Below are positions 16,747 to 26,765 of a stretch of 64,000 nucleotides of DNA, one piece after another. Source of the stretch: Planctomycetota bacterium (GTDB taxonomy: Bacteria > Planctomycetota > UBA1135 > GCA-002686595); NCBI GenBank assembly GCA_020638875.1, contig JACKHS010000011.1, positions 53,686-117,685 of the forward strand. Direction: 5' to 3'. How positions within the stretch are numbered: the first letter of the stretch is position 1; every line of letters begins with the position of its first letter. The position numbers were made by a program, and so were the translations under genes. A model generated the notes under the pieces. That model ran no database searches. It had not been told where the DNA came from and saw only the letters and a list, made by a program, of their open reading frames with translations.

Positions 16747-17294
16747 TCACCGGCGCCGTCACCACGCGCTACACCGAGGCGCTCTTCGCCCTCGCGACCG
16801 AACAAGGCGCGGTGGACGCGGTGCGCAGCGACGTGGAGCGCCTCGCGGCCGAGGTGGCCGACGAGCACGTCGCGGCCTGGCTCTTCGACGCGCGCGTGCC
16901 CACGGGCGACAAGCGCGCGAAGGTCGCCCAGGTGACGGCGAGCTTCCACCCGCTCACGCGCAACTTCGTGTCGCTGCTGTTCGACAAGCACCGCGAGGAG
17001 GTGCTGCGCGGCCTCGGCACCGCCTTCCGCCACAAGTGGCTCGAGAGCCGCGGCGCCGTCGAGGGCTGGGTCGAGAGCGCCCGCCCGCTCGGCAGCGGCG
17101 AGGTCTCCGAGCTGGCCGTCGCCATCGGCGCGAAGGTCGGCAAGGAGGTCCTGCTCGAGAACCGCGTCAACCCCGACCTGGTGGCGGGCGTGCGCGTCTT
17201 CGTGGCCAACAAGCTGATCGACTTCTCCGTGCGCGGCCGCCTGAAGGGCCTCGAGCGCACCCTGATGGAAAGCCCGCTGCCGTCGGCGAGCTGA
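16743..17294 (+). CDS. atpH: F1Fo ATP synthase subunit delta
   Basis: The delta subunit joins the peripheral stalk to the F1 head. The 183-residue protein has the N-terminal helical domain (TTRYTEALFALATEQ) and the C-terminal motif VNPDLVAGVRVFVANKLIDFSVRGRLKGLERTL typical of OSCP/delta, given here in part. It starts at GTG, overlapping the atpF stop. An 84-bp spacer separates it from atpA. Confidence 0.94.
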   Translation: MITGAVTTRYTEALFALATEQGAVDAVRSDVERLAAEVADEHVAAWLFDARVPTGDKRAKVAQVTASFHPLTRNFVSLLFDKHREEVLRGLGTAFRHKWLESRGAVEGWVESARPLGSGEVSELAVAIGAKVGKEVLLENRVNPDLVAGVRVFVANKLIDFSVRGRLKGLERTLMESPLPSAS

Positions 17295-17378
17295 CCGCGA
17301 CCTCCCAGGCGGATCCCACCCACCCCGAACACGAGCCCGCCCCGCACCGGGGCGACCTGAACCCCACGGAATAGAACG

Positions 17379-18947
17379 ATGGACCTTCGACCCGCGGAAG
17401 TCACCTCGATCCTCAAGAAGGAGATCGAGTCGTATCAGGGCGAGACCGCCATGCAGAGCGTCGGCACCGTGCTGTCGGTGGGCGACGGCGTGGCGCGCAT
17501 CTACGGCCTCGACGACTGCATGATGAACGAGCTGCTCGAGTTCGCCTCGGGCGTGCGCGCCGTGGCGCTGAACCTCGAGGAGGACAACGTCGGCTGCGTG
17601 CTCCTCGGTGACGCGACCAAGGTGAAGGAGGGCGACGAGGTCCGCTCGACCGGGCGCATCATCTCGGTGCCGACCGGCGACGCGCTGCTCGGCCGCGTGG
17701 TCAACGCCCTCGGCGACCCGATCGACGGCAAGGGGCCGCTCGCGGTGAGCGAGAGCGACTACCTGCCCATCGAGCAGGACGCCGCCTCCGTGGTGGAGCG
17801 CCAGCCGGTGCACGAGCCCGTGCAGACCGGCATCAAGGCCATCGACGCGATGATCCCCGTCGGCCGCGGCCAGCGCGAGCTCGTCATCGGCGACCGCCAG
17901 ACCGGCAAGACCGCGCTGCTGATCGACACGATCCTGTCGCAGAAGATGACCGGCGGCGGGGACCCGAAGAACCCCGAGCAGGTGCTCTGCGTGTACGTCG
18001 CGGTGGGCCAGAAGCAGTCGACGGTCGTGGACCTCGTGCGCCGCCTCGAGGAGCACAACGCGATGGCCTACACCATCGTGGTCTCCGCCTCGGCGAACGA
18101 CGAGGCCTCGATGCAGTACCTGTCGTGCTACGCCGGCACGACCATGGCCGAGCGCTTCCGCGACGAAGGCCGCCACGTCGTCATCATGTACGACGACATC
18201 TACAAGCAGGCGCTGGCCTACCGCCAGGTGATGCTGCTGCTGCGCCGTCCGCCGGGCCGCGAGGCGTTCCCCGGCGACGTGTTCAACCTGCACAGCCGCC
18301 TGCTCGAGCGCTCGTGCAAGCTGGCCTCGAACGCGCCCGAGATCAACTCGCGCTACAAGAAGGGCGGCGGCTCGATCACCGCGCTGCCCGTCGTGGAGAC
18401 GCAGGAAGGCGACGTGTCGGCCTACATCCCCACGAACGTGATCTCGATCACCGACGGCCAGATCTTCCTCGAGGCCAACCTGTTCAACTCCGGCATCCGC
18501 CCCGCGGTGAACGCGGGTATCTCGGTGTCGCGCGTGGGCGGTTCGGCGCAGATCCCGGCGATGAAGAAGTCCGCGGGCGGCCTGCGCATCAACCTCGCGC
18601 AGTACCGCGAGCTGGCCGCCTTCGCGCAGTTCGGCTCGGACCTCGACGCCGCGACGCGCGCCACGCTGACGCGCGGTGAGCGCCTGGTCGAGATCCTCAA
18701 GCAAGGCCAGTACGCGCCCGTCCCGGTCGCCAACCAGGTGATGATCATCCACGTCGGCACGTCCGGCGGTCTGGACCCGATCCCGGTCAAGCAGGTCGGC
18801 GAGTTCGAGAAGCAGTTCCTGCAGTACATGGCCGACTCCAAGCCCGAGGTGGCGCAGGAGATCAACTCGACCGGCAAGCTCTCGGACGAGGGCAAGAAGA
18901 CGATCGAAGAGGCCGCCAAGGCCGTGCGCGCCCAGATGGGCCTGTAG
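17379..18947 (+). CDS. atpA: F1Fo ATP synthase subunit alpha
   Basis: Alpha is the regulatory nucleotide-binding subunit of F1. The 522-residue protein has the beta-barrel N-domain, a Walker A at residues 171-178 (GDRQTGKT), and later the conserved VSRVGGSAQ region. Length and order match the family closely. The ATG begins MDLRPAEVTSILKKEIE, the usual N-terminus. Confidence 0.97.
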   Translation: MDLRPAEVTSILKKEIESYQGETAMQSVGTVLSVGDGVARIYGLDDCMMNELLEFASGVRAVALNLEEDNVGCVLLGDATKVKEGDEVRSTGRIISVPTGDALLGRVVNALGDPIDGKGPLAVSESDYLPIEQDAASVVERQPVHEPVQTGIKAIDAMIPVGRGQRELVIGDRQTGKTALLIDTILSQKMTGGGDPKNPEQVLCVYVAVGQKQSTVVDLVRRLEEHNAMAYTIVVSASANDEASMQYLSCYAGTTMAERFRDEGRHVVIMYDDIYKQALAYRQVMLLLRRPPGREAFPGDVFNLHSRLLERSCKLASNAPEINSRYKKGGGSITALPVVETQEGDVSAYIPTNVISITDGQIFLEANLFNSGIRPAVNAGISVSRVGGSAQIPAMKKSAGGLRINLAQYRELAAFAQFGSDLDAATRATLTRGERLVEILKQGQYAPVPVANQVMIIHVGTSGGLDPIPVKQVGEFEKQFLQYMADSKPEVAQEINSTGKLSDEGKKTIEEAAKAVRAQMGL

Positions 18948-18968
18948 GCACCCGACCCCCACGAGCCC

Positions 18969-19856
18969 ATGGCTTCCGTCAAGGAACTGCGCGTACGGAT
19001 CAAGTCCGTAGGCAACATCAAGCAGATCACGCGAGCGATGGAGATGGTCGCCTCGACCAAGCTCCGTCGCTTCCAGGATCGCGCGGTGTCCTCCCGGCCG
19101 TACGCCGAGGAGATCGCCGGCCTGGTGGAGAACCTGGCCGGCGTGCTGGGCGGCGAGGTCGAGAACCTGCCGCTCTTCAACGACGGGGCCGGGAGCAAGA
19201 TCGCCGTCCTGCTCGTCTCCTCCGACCGCGGCCTCTGCGGCGCCTACAACTCGAACCTGTTCCTCGAGCTGGAGCGCTGGATCAAGGCGCGCAAGGAGGA
19301 GGGCCTGACCGAGGCGGACGTCGACTTCTTCGTCTACGGCCGCAAGGGCTTCCAGTACCTCTCGAAGCGCAGCCTGAACGTCGAGCGTTTCCTGGTCGAC
19401 CCGCCGCTCGAGGCGGTCAGCTTCGCCCAGGCGGCCGCGACCGCGCGCGACCTCGTGACCGCGTTCCTCTCCGGCGAGTACCGCCGCGTCGAGCTGTGCT
19501 TCACGGCCTTCGAGTCGATGGTGAAGTACGTCCCGCGCGTGGTGAGCTTCCTGCCCATCGCGCCGCCCGCGAGCGCCGACGCGGGCGCCGGCGCGGAGAG
19601 CGACGTGATCCTCGAGCCGGACGCCGAGACGATCTTCGACTCGCTCGTGCCGCGCTACCTCGAGACGCGCATCTACAACGCGCTGCTCGAGTCGCTCACC
19701 AGCGAGTACGCCAGCCGGCGTGTGTCCATGAAGGCCGCCACCGACGCGGCCACGGACATGCAGAAGATCCTCAAGGGTCAGTACAACCGCCTGCGCCAAG
19801 AGGGCATCACCAAGGAGCTGCTCGACATCGTCGGCGGCGTCGAGGCGCTCAAGTAA
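18969..19856 (+). CDS. atpG: F1Fo ATP synthase subunit gamma
   Basis: Gamma is the central rotor shaft. The 295-residue protein starts with MASVKELRVRIKSVGNIKQI and the ITRAMEMVASTKLRR motif. It contains SSDRGLCGAYNSNLF and ends with the long helix NRLRQEGITKELLDIVGG. No regulatory insertion is evident. It lies 21 bp after atpA. Confidence 0.96.
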   Translation: MASVKELRVRIKSVGNIKQITRAMEMVASTKLRRFQDRAVSSRPYAEEIAGLVENLAGVLGGEVENLPLFNDGAGSKIAVLLVSSDRGLCGAYNSNLFLELERWIKARKEEGLTEADVDFFVYGRKGFQYLSKRSLNVERFLVDPPLEAVSFAQAAATARDLVTAFLSGEYRRVELCFTAFESMVKYVPRVVSFLPIAPPASADAGAGAESDVILEPDAETIFDSLVPRYLETRIYNALLESLTSEYASRRVSMKAATDAATDMQKILKGQYNRLRQEGITKELLDIVGGVEALK

Positions 19857-19909
19857 CCCGCACAGAACCACCCGTCCTCCCAAGAGTCCACTCTCTCCGA
19901 GCCAGACAG

Positions 19910-21358
<1,449 letters not shown>

Positions 21359-21376
21359 TCCACGCGAGGCGTCGCC

Positions 21377-21805
21377 ATGGTCAAGGAACTCACCCTGCGC
21401 ATCATCACCCCCGAGCGGGTGGTCCTGGACACCACGGCCGAGTCCGTGCGCGTCCCGGCCACCGACGGCTCGATGGGGATCTTCCCGCGCCACGCCGGCA
21501 TGGTGGCGGCGCTGGACGCGGGCGAGCTGATCTACCAGGAGGGCGGCCGCGAGCGCCGGCTCTTCGTGGCGGGCGGCTTCGCCGAGGTGCGCCACGACAC
21601 GATCCGCGTGCTGACCTCCGCCGGCGAGAAGCCGGGCGAGATCGACGTCGAGCGCGCCCGCGCCGCCGAGGAGCGCGCGCGCGAGCGCCTGAAGCCGCAC
21701 CGCACGGGCCTCACCGCCGAGGAGGCCACGATCGACATCGCGCGCGCCAACGCGGCCCTGCGCCGCGCGATCCTGCGCCTCAAGGTGCACGGTTACGCGA
21801 ACTAG
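21377..21805 (+). CDS. atpC: F1Fo ATP synthase subunit epsilon
   Basis: Epsilon couples rotor and F1 and can inhibit hydrolysis. The 142-residue protein has the beta-sandwich N-domain (ELTLRIITPERVVLD, GSMGIFPRHAGMVAAL) and a two-helix C-terminus (AEEATIDIARANAALRRAIL). It is the last gene of the operon, followed by a hairpin at 21826-21858. Confidence 0.95.
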   Translation: MVKELTLRIITPERVVLDTTAESVRVPATDGSMGIFPRHAGMVAALDAGELIYQEGGRERRLFVAGGFAEVRHDTIRVLTSAGEKPGEIDVERARAAEERARERLKPHRTGLTAEEATIDIARANAALRRAILRLKVHGYAN

Positions 21806-21825
21806 CCGCGCCTCCCGTTCGACAC

Positions 21826-21858
21826 GCACCCCCCAGGCCTCCGCGGTCCGGGGGGTGC
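21826..21858 (+). terminator. Hairpin at the end of the atp operon
   Basis: GCACCCCCC and GGGGGGTGC form a 9-bp perfect stem that can extend inward around a short loop. There is no T-run after it, so it may be a Rho-assisted or weak intrinsic terminator. Its position 20 nt after atpC fits operon end. Confidence 0.5.
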
Positions 21859-21901
21859 ACGACATTCCGGGCTCCGCGTTCCAGGGCGGCGGAGCCTGGC
21901 G

Positions 21902-21907
21902 TAGTCT
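21902..21907 (+). promoter_or_regulatory. Possible -10 element for aspS (TAGTCT)
   Basis: The hexamer has the TAnnnT pattern seen repeatedly before gene starts in this window and lies ~50 nt upstream of the aspS ATG. No matching -35 is evident. Confidence 0.3.
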
Positions 21908-21955
21908 TCTCGGCCCCCCGCGCGGGGCGGCCCCCCTTCCCTCGGACCACGGCTC

Positions 21956-23734
21956 ATGAGCACCCCCGGAGAGATCGACACGACCGACTGGCGACGGACC
22001 CACACCTGCGGCGAGCTGCGCACCGCGCACGTCGGCGCCCAGGTGCGGCTGAACGGCTGGGTGGACGGCCGCCGCGACCACGGCGGCGTCTACTTCCTCG
22101 ACCTGCGCGACCGCTACGGCACCACCCAGGTGGTCATCGACGAGGAGCTGACCGGCGAGGTCAAGCTCGGCCCCGAGGACGTCGTGGGCGTGTGGGGCGA
22201 GGTCGTCGCGCGCGGCGCCGAGAACCGCAACCCGGCCCTCGCGACCGGCGAGATCGAAGTGCTGGCCAAGCGCGTCGAGGTGCTCTCGAAGTCGAAGGTG
22301 CCGCCCTTCGAGGTCATCGACGACCTCGACACGGCGATCGAGACGCGCTTGCGCTACCGCTACGTCGACCTGCGGCGCCGGCCGCTGCAGCGCAACCTCG
22401 CGCACCGCTCACGCTTCATCAACGCGCTGCGCCGCGCGTTCGAGGACGAGGGCTTCCTCGAGATCGAGACGCCCGTGCTCAACCGCGCCACGCCCGAGGG
22501 CGCGCGCGACTACCTCGTGCCGAGCCGCGTGCACCCGGGCGAGTTCTACGCGCTCCCGCAGTCGCCGCAGCTCTTCAAGCAGATCCTGATGGTCGCGGGC
22601 TACGACCGCTACTTCCAGGTCGCGCGCTGCTTCCGCGACGAGGACCTGCGCGCCGACCGTCAGCCGGAGTTCACGCAGCTCGACATGGAGATGAGCTTCG
22701 TGGAGGAGGAGGACGTCTTCGCGATCTGGGAGCGCGCGCTGCGGCGCACCTTCGCCGAGACGATGCAGCTCGACCTGCCCGCCACCTTCCCGCGCATGCG
22801 CTGGTCCGAGGCGATGGAGCGCTTCGGCGTCGACAAGCCCGACACGCGCTTCGGCATGGAGCTGCAGGGCATCGACGCGTGGGCCGCGGCCAGCGAGTTC
22901 GGCGTGTTCCGCGACTGCGTCGCGGGCGGCGGGCGCGTGATGGCGATCGTCGTCGCGGGCGGCCGCGAGGGCGTCAGCCGCGGGCAGATGAAGCCGCTCG
23001 AGAAGACGGCCAAGGAGTTCGGCGCCAAGGGCCTCGCGTGGTGGAAGCCGGGCGAGGAAGGCGGCGCCGCCGGTCCGATGGCGCGCTGGTGCGAGGGCGC
23101 GCCGGGCGCGCGCCTGATGGAGCAGCTCGGCGCGAGCGCGGACGACCTGGTGCTGTTCTGCGCCGACCGCCGCGAGATCACCTGGCGCGTGCTCGGCCAA
23201 CTGCGCCTGGTGCTCGCGCGCCAGCTCGGCCTCGTGCCCGAGGGCCGCTGGGACTTCCTGTGGGTCACGCACTTCCCGATGTTCGAGCGCGACGAGGCGA
23301 GCGGGCGCTGGGCGTCGTCGCACCACCCGTTCACCGCACCCGAGGACTGGTCGCTCTCCGGCGACCCGGGCGACATGTGCAGCCGCGCGTACGACCTCGT
23401 GCTCAACGGCTGGGAGCTCGGCTCGGGCTCGGTGCGTATCCACCGCGGCGACGTGCAGCAGCGCGTGTTCGACCTGCTGGGCATCGGCGCCGACGAGCAG
23501 CGCCAGAAGTTCGGCTTCTTCCTCGAGGCGCTGTCCTACGGCGCGCCGCCGCACGGCGGCTTCGCGGTGGGCCTCGACCGCCTGGTCGCCCTGACGCTCG
23601 GGCTCGACAACATCCGCGACGTCATCCCGTTCCCGAAGACCACCTCGGCCTCGGACCTGATGTGCGAGGCGCCCAGCCCCGTGGCGCCCGAGCAGCTCGA
23701 GGAGGTGCACATCCAGCTCCGTCCGGGCCTCTAG
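21956..23734 (+). CDS. aspS: Aspartyl-tRNA synthetase, bacterial type
   Basis: AspRS charges tRNA-Asp. The 592-residue class II synthetase has an N-terminal OB-fold (RLNGWVDGRRDHGGVYFLDL). The catalytic core has motif 2 (FRDEDLRADRQPEFTQLDME), a GAD insertion domain (about 290-430), and motif 3 (GGFAVGLDRLVALTLG). The insertion domain marks it as the bacterial rather than archaeal form. Whether it also charges tRNA-Asn cannot be decided here; no gatCAB or asnS lies in the window. It stands alone between two hairpins. Confidence 0.96.
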   Translation: MSTPGEIDTTDWRRTHTCGELRTAHVGAQVRLNGWVDGRRDHGGVYFLDLRDRYGTTQVVIDEELTGEVKLGPEDVVGVWGEVVARGAENRNPALATGEIEVLAKRVEVLSKSKVPPFEVIDDLDTAIETRLRYRYVDLRRRPLQRNLAHRSRFINALRRAFEDEGFLEIETPVLNRATPEGARDYLVPSRVHPGEFYALPQSPQLFKQILMVAGYDRYFQVARCFRDEDLRADRQPEFTQLDMEMSFVEEEDVFAIWERALRRTFAETMQLDLPATFPRMRWSEAMERFGVDKPDTRFGMELQGIDAWAAASEFGVFRDCVAGGGRVMAIVVAGGREGVSRGQMKPLEKTAKEFGAKGLAWWKPGEEGGAAGPMARWCEGAPGARLMEQLGASADDLVLFCADRREITWRVLGQLRLVLARQLGLVPEGRWDFLWVTHFPMFERDEASGRWASSHHPFTAPEDWSLSGDPGDMCSRAYDLVLNGWELGSGSVRIHRGDVQQRVFDLLGIGADEQRQKFGFFLEALSYGAPPHGGFAVGLDRLVALTLGLDNIRDVIPFPKTTSASDLMCEAPSPVAPEQLEEVHIQLRPGL

Positions 23735-23775
23735 ACCGACGGAGCTGCAGCGCGAGCGCCGCGCCGCACGATAGA

Positions 23776-23795
23776 GCCCCCGGCCGGCCGGGGGC
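23776..23795 (+). terminator. Palindrome after aspS
   Basis: A perfect 20-bp GC-only palindrome (GCCCCCGG/CCGG/CCGGGGGC pattern) lies 41 nt after the aspS stop and ahead of the infC promoter candidate. It is terminator-like but without a T-run. Confidence 0.45.
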
Positions 23796-23825
23796 GCTCG
23801 GCTGGCGCCGGAGAGCCGCCTGGGC

Positions 23826-23831
23826 TACCCT
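23826..23831 (+). promoter_or_regulatory. Possible -10 element for infC (TACCCT)
   Basis: TACCCT in a GCTACCCT context lies ~100 nt before infC. The same octamer precedes rpmI at 24952, and related TACACT hexamers precede other genes. No clear -35 is visible. Confidence 0.35.
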
Positions 23832-23929
23832 AGCGTCGCCCGGCGCCGGCGCCGGACCGAGACAGAGACAAAGCGGGGGGAGCGGAGCGGCCGCCACCCC
23901 GACCACCGATCCATCGATCAAGGAGCTCC

Positions 23930-24595
23930 GTGGGAGCACAAGACTACCGACGCAACCGACAGATCCGAGTCCCCGAGGTCCGGCTCATCGACGAGCACGG
24001 CGAGCAAGTGGGAGTCGTGAGCACGCGCGACGCGCAGCGCCGCGCCGAGGAAGCAGGCCTCGACCTCGTGGAGGTGTCGCCGACCGCGCGACCCCCGGTC
24101 TGCAAGATCCTCGACTTCGGCAAGTTCAAGTACGAGGCGCGCAAGCGTGAGCAGAAGACCGGCACGAAGAAGACCAGCTCCCAGCTGAAGGAGCTGCGCG
24201 TGCGCCCGGCGATCGACAAGCACGACCTGTCCTATCGCCTCGATCAGGGCCGCAAGTTCCTCGCGGCGGGTCACAAGGTGCAAGTGGTGTGCGTGTTCAA
24301 GGGGCGCCAGATGCGCCACCCCGAGCACGGCTACAACGTGATGAAGGACGTCGAGGCGCAGCTCGGCGACGTCGCCAAGGTCGAGTCGCAGGCCAAGCTG
24401 ATGGGCCGACGCATGACCATGCTGCTGAGTCCGCTGTCGCAGAAGCCCGGCGCGCGTCCGGGCGGCGAGGCGCCGCCCGTCGCGGCGAAGCCCGCTCCGG
24501 CGCCGAAGCCGGCGAGCGAGGCGAAGCCCGCGCCCGAGGTGCAGCCGACCGCGGAGGCCCAGCCCGCGCGCGCGGCCAAGTCCCAGGAAGCGTAG
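23930..24595 (+). CDS. infC: Translation initiation factor IF-3
   Basis: IF-3 binds the 30S subunit and checks start-codon pairing. The 221-residue protein has both domains: N-terminal YRRNRQIRVPEVRLIDEHGE and VSPTARPPVCKILDFGKFKYE, then the C-terminal KELRVRPAIDKHDLSYRL core. A ~50-residue Pro/Ala/Lys-rich tail follows that ordinary IF-3 lacks. It starts at GTG after AAGGAG. Use of a non-AUG start fits the known autoregulation of infC by IF-3 in other bacteria; that this applies here is inferred. Confidence 0.96.
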   Translation: MGAQDYRRNRQIRVPEVRLIDEHGEQVGVVSTRDAQRRAEEAGLDLVEVSPTARPPVCKILDFGKFKYEARKREQKTGTKKTSSQLKELRVRPAIDKHDLSYRLDQGRKFLAAGHKVQVVCVFKGRQMRHPEHGYNVMKDVEAQLGDVAKVESQAKLMGRRMTMLLSPLSQKPGARPGGEAPPVAAKPAPAPKPASEAKPAPEVQPTAEAQPARAAKSQEA

Positions 24596-24631
24596 GACCT
24601 CCGCGCGCGACGCCGCGCGAAGCCGAACCCA

Positions 24632-24663
24632 GACGCCCGAGCGGAGCGCTCCGCTCGGGCGTC
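24632..24663 (+). terminator. 32-bp perfect palindrome after infC
   Basis: GACGCCCGAGCGGAGC and its exact reverse complement are joined without a loop, giving a very strong hairpin in RNA, followed by GTGTCTT, a weak T-rich stretch. It lies 37 nt after infC and probably ends that transcript or attenuates read-through into rpmI-rplT. Confidence 0.6.
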
Positions 24664-25048
24664 GTGTCTTGCGCGCCGCCGGGCTCGAGCTCGCGCGCGC
24701 GCACACGGCTCCGATCGCGAGCGTGAACCCCACGGTCGTGCCCGCCGGCGCGGCCCTGGGGACCGAGTGCTGCTCGCCTACGGAGCGCCACCGCGGCGCC
24801 CGCCCGCCGAGCCCGGTCGCGGTCGCGCCCGGCGCGCACCTCGCCAGTGAGGTCCCGCGCCCCGGGCGTCGCGCGGCCGTCGGGGCCGCCGGGTGGCTCG
24901 TACGCGCGCAGAAGTCCCGGCTCGGGTCTAGGCGGCGGGGGCCGCGCCCGCTACCCTCTTGCGCTCCAAGTCCGGGGTTCCCCCCGGCTCCCGCGAGCGG
25001 CCCCAGGCAGGCCGGCGAGCGGGGAGTCTCCCTCCGAGAGGAATCGAA
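24664..25048 (+). promoter_or_regulatory. Leader region of rpmI-rplT
   Basis: No gene is seen in this ~385-nt interval. TACCCT at 24952-24957 is a possible -10, leaving a ~85-nt leader. In other bacteria L20 represses this operon through the leader RNA; no L20-site structure can be asserted by eye. Confidence 0.4.
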
Positions 25049-25246
25049 ATGCCCAAGATGAAGTCCAAGGGAGCGGTCAAGAAGCGCTTCCGCATCTCCA
25101 AGAACGGCAAGGCGATCTCGAACCGCCCGTCGCGCGGCCACATGCACGCGAAGAACGACGCGTCGACGCGCCGCCACCTCGACAGCCGTCTGGTCCTAGA
25201 CCCGACCTGGAGCCGCCTGGTGCGGCGACTGATGGGGGGTAAGTAG
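25049..25246 (+). CDS. rpmI: Ribosomal protein L35
   Basis: The 65-residue basic protein (MPKMKSKGAVKKRFRISKNG...HMHAKND) matches L35 in size and sequence. The ATG follows GAGAGGA at a good distance; an upstream in-frame opening has no support. The C-terminal segment HLDSRLVLDPTWSRLVRRLM differs from the usual KRLR ending but keeps its position. rplT follows after 2 nt. Confidence 0.95.
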   Translation: MPKMKSKGAVKKRFRISKNGKAISNRPSRGHMHAKNDASTRRHLDSRLVLDPTWSRLVRRLMGGK

Positions 25247-25248
25247 AC

Positions 25249-25608
25249 ATGGTGCGCGTGACCTACGGCGCTCCCCGCCGCCAGAAGAAGAACCGCTACT
25301 TCAAGGCCGCCCGCGGCTTCCGCGGCGGACGCTCCAAGCTGTGGCGCACGGTGCGCGAGGCGATGACGCGCGCGTGGGCCTTCTCCTTCCGCGACCGCAA
25401 GCAGCGCAAGCGCCACTTCCGCCGCCTGTGGATCGTGCGCATCAACGCCGCGGCGCGCATGCGCGGGATGACCTACTCGCAGTTCATGGCCGGCCTCAAG
25501 CGCGCCGGCATCCTGCTCGATCGCAAGCAACTCGCCGAGGTGGCCGTCAACGACGCCGCCGCCTTCGACGCCCTGGTCGAGGCCGCCAAGTCCGCCAAGG
25601 CCGCGTAG
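25249..25608 (+). CDS. rplT: Ribosomal protein L20
   Basis: The 119-residue protein has the typical basic N-terminal arm (KKNRYFKAARGFRGGRSKLW) and the core RKRHFRRLWIVRINAAARMRG...YSQFMAGLKRAGI. L20 is needed early in 50S assembly and is the known repressor of its own operon in model bacteria. It is coupled to rpmI, 2 nt upstream. Confidence 0.96.
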   Translation: MVRVTYGAPRRQKKNRYFKAARGFRGGRSKLWRTVREAMTRAWAFSFRDRKQRKRHFRRLWIVRINAAARMRGMTYSQFMAGLKRAGILLDRKQLAEVAVNDAAAFDALVEAAKSAKAA

Positions 25609-25630
25609 ACCCTGCGCGATCCCCACCACC

Positions 25631-25699
25631 CGCGGGCGGCCCGGCGACGACGTTCGACCGGGCCGCCCGCGCGCTTGGGCGCGGGCTTGAGCCGCGCCC
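25631..25699 (+). terminator. Two consecutive hairpins after rplT
   Basis: The first has a perfect 14-bp stem (25631-25644 with 25658-25671) around a 13-nt loop. The second has an 8-bp GC stem (25677-25684 with 25692-25699). They lie 22 nt after rplT and ~45 nt before pheS and likely terminate or attenuate between the ribosomal and pheST genes. Confidence 0.6.
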
Positions 25700-25742
25700 C
25701 CCGGGACTGTTCGATGGTCCCGTTCCGAGCCCAGCACATCCC

Positions 25743-26765
25743 ATGGAAGACCGCCTGAACGAGCTGCGCGCCGAGGCCCTCGCGCGCGTGGCCGCCGCCA
25801 CCGACGAGGCCGCGCTGCGCGCGGTGGACAAGGACTACAACGGCAAGGAGGGCGCGGTGACGCTGCTCCTGGCCTCCGTGCCCGGGCTGCCGCCGGCCGA
25901 GCGGCCGGTCGTCGGCAAGGGCGCGAACGTCCTCAAGCGCGACATCCAGGGCGCGATCGCCGCGCGCAAGGAGGCGCTCGAGCAGGCCGCCGTCGAGGCC
26001 GAGCGCAGCGGCGCGGGCTTCGACGCGACGTTGCCCGGTGCGCCGCAGTCGCGTGGCTCGCTGCACCCGCTGACCCAGGTGCGCCGCGAGGTCGAGGCGA
26101 TCTTCACCTCGATGGGCTACGCCGTGCTCGACGGCCCCGAGGTCGAGCTCGACTACTACAACTTCCAGGCGCTCAACATCCCCGCCGACCACCCGGCGCG
26201 GGAGATGCAGGACACGTTCTACTGCGACCGCGAGGGCCGGCTCGTGATGCGCACGCAGACCTCGCCCGTGCAGATCCGCGCGATGGAGCGCCTCGCGCCG
26301 CCCTTCCGCGTGATCGCGCCCGGCCGCGTGTTCCGCAACGAGGAGCAGGACGCGACGCACGAGCACACCTTCCACCAGGTCGAGGGCCTCGTCGTCGGCG
26401 AGGACATCACCGTCGGTCACCTGTCCGGGGTGCTGAAGGGCTTCCTGCGGCGCTTCTTCCTGCGCGAGCTCGAGGTGCGCCTGCGCCCCGGCTACTTCCC
26501 GTTCGTCGAGCCGGGCTTCGAGCTCGACATCCGCTGCCCCTTCTGCGACGACGGCTGCCGCGTCTGCAAGCACACGCGCTGGGTCGAGTTCTGCGGCTGC
26601 GGCATGGTGCACCCGCGCGTGCTCGACGCCGGCGGCGTGGACCCCGAGGCGTGGACCGGCTTCGCGTTCGGCTTCGGCCTCGACCGCCTGGTGATGCTGC
26701 GCTACGGCATCGACGACATCCGCCACTTCATGGGCGGCGACCTGCGCTTCCTGGAGCAATTCTGA
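25743..26765 (+). CDS. pheS: Phenylalanyl-tRNA synthetase alpha subunit
   Basis: PheS holds the catalytic class II core of the alpha2beta2 enzyme. The 340-residue protein has an N-terminal coiled coil (~1-90), motif 2 (FRVIAPGRVFRNEEQDATHEHTFHQ, shown here in part), and motif 3 (AFGFGLDRLVMLRYGI). Between residues 265 and 286 lies an unusual cysteine cluster (Cys265, 268, 272, 275, 284, 286) in place of the usual short hairpin, suggesting a metal site. The ATG begins the conserved coiled coil. Its stop shares TGATG with the pheT start. Confidence 0.96.
   Translation: MEDRLNELRAEALARVAAATDEAALRAVDKDYNGKEGAVTLLLASVPGLPPAERPVVGKGANVLKRDIQGAIAARKEALEQAAVEAERSGAGFDATLPGAPQSRGSLHPLTQVRREVEAIFTSMGYAVLDGPEVELDYYNFQALNIPADHPAREMQDTFYCDREGRLVMRTQTSPVQIRAMERLAPPFRVIAPGRVFRNEEQDATHEHTFHQVEGLVVGEDITVGHLSGVLKGFLRRFFLRELEVRLRPGYFPFVEPGFELDIRCPFCDDGCRVCKHTRWVEFCGCGMVHPRVLDAGGVDPEAWTGFAFGFGLDRLVMLRYGIDDIRHFMGGDLRFLEQF

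Noticed and set aside
15747..19883. Very long minus-strand open frame antisense to atpE-atpG
   Set aside because: No recognisable domain, and it mirrors well-identified plus-strand genes; a shadow of high GC content.
25700..25742. T-box or attenuator leader for pheST
   Set aside because: Hairpins are present, but no T-box sequence or Phe-rich leader peptide is visible.
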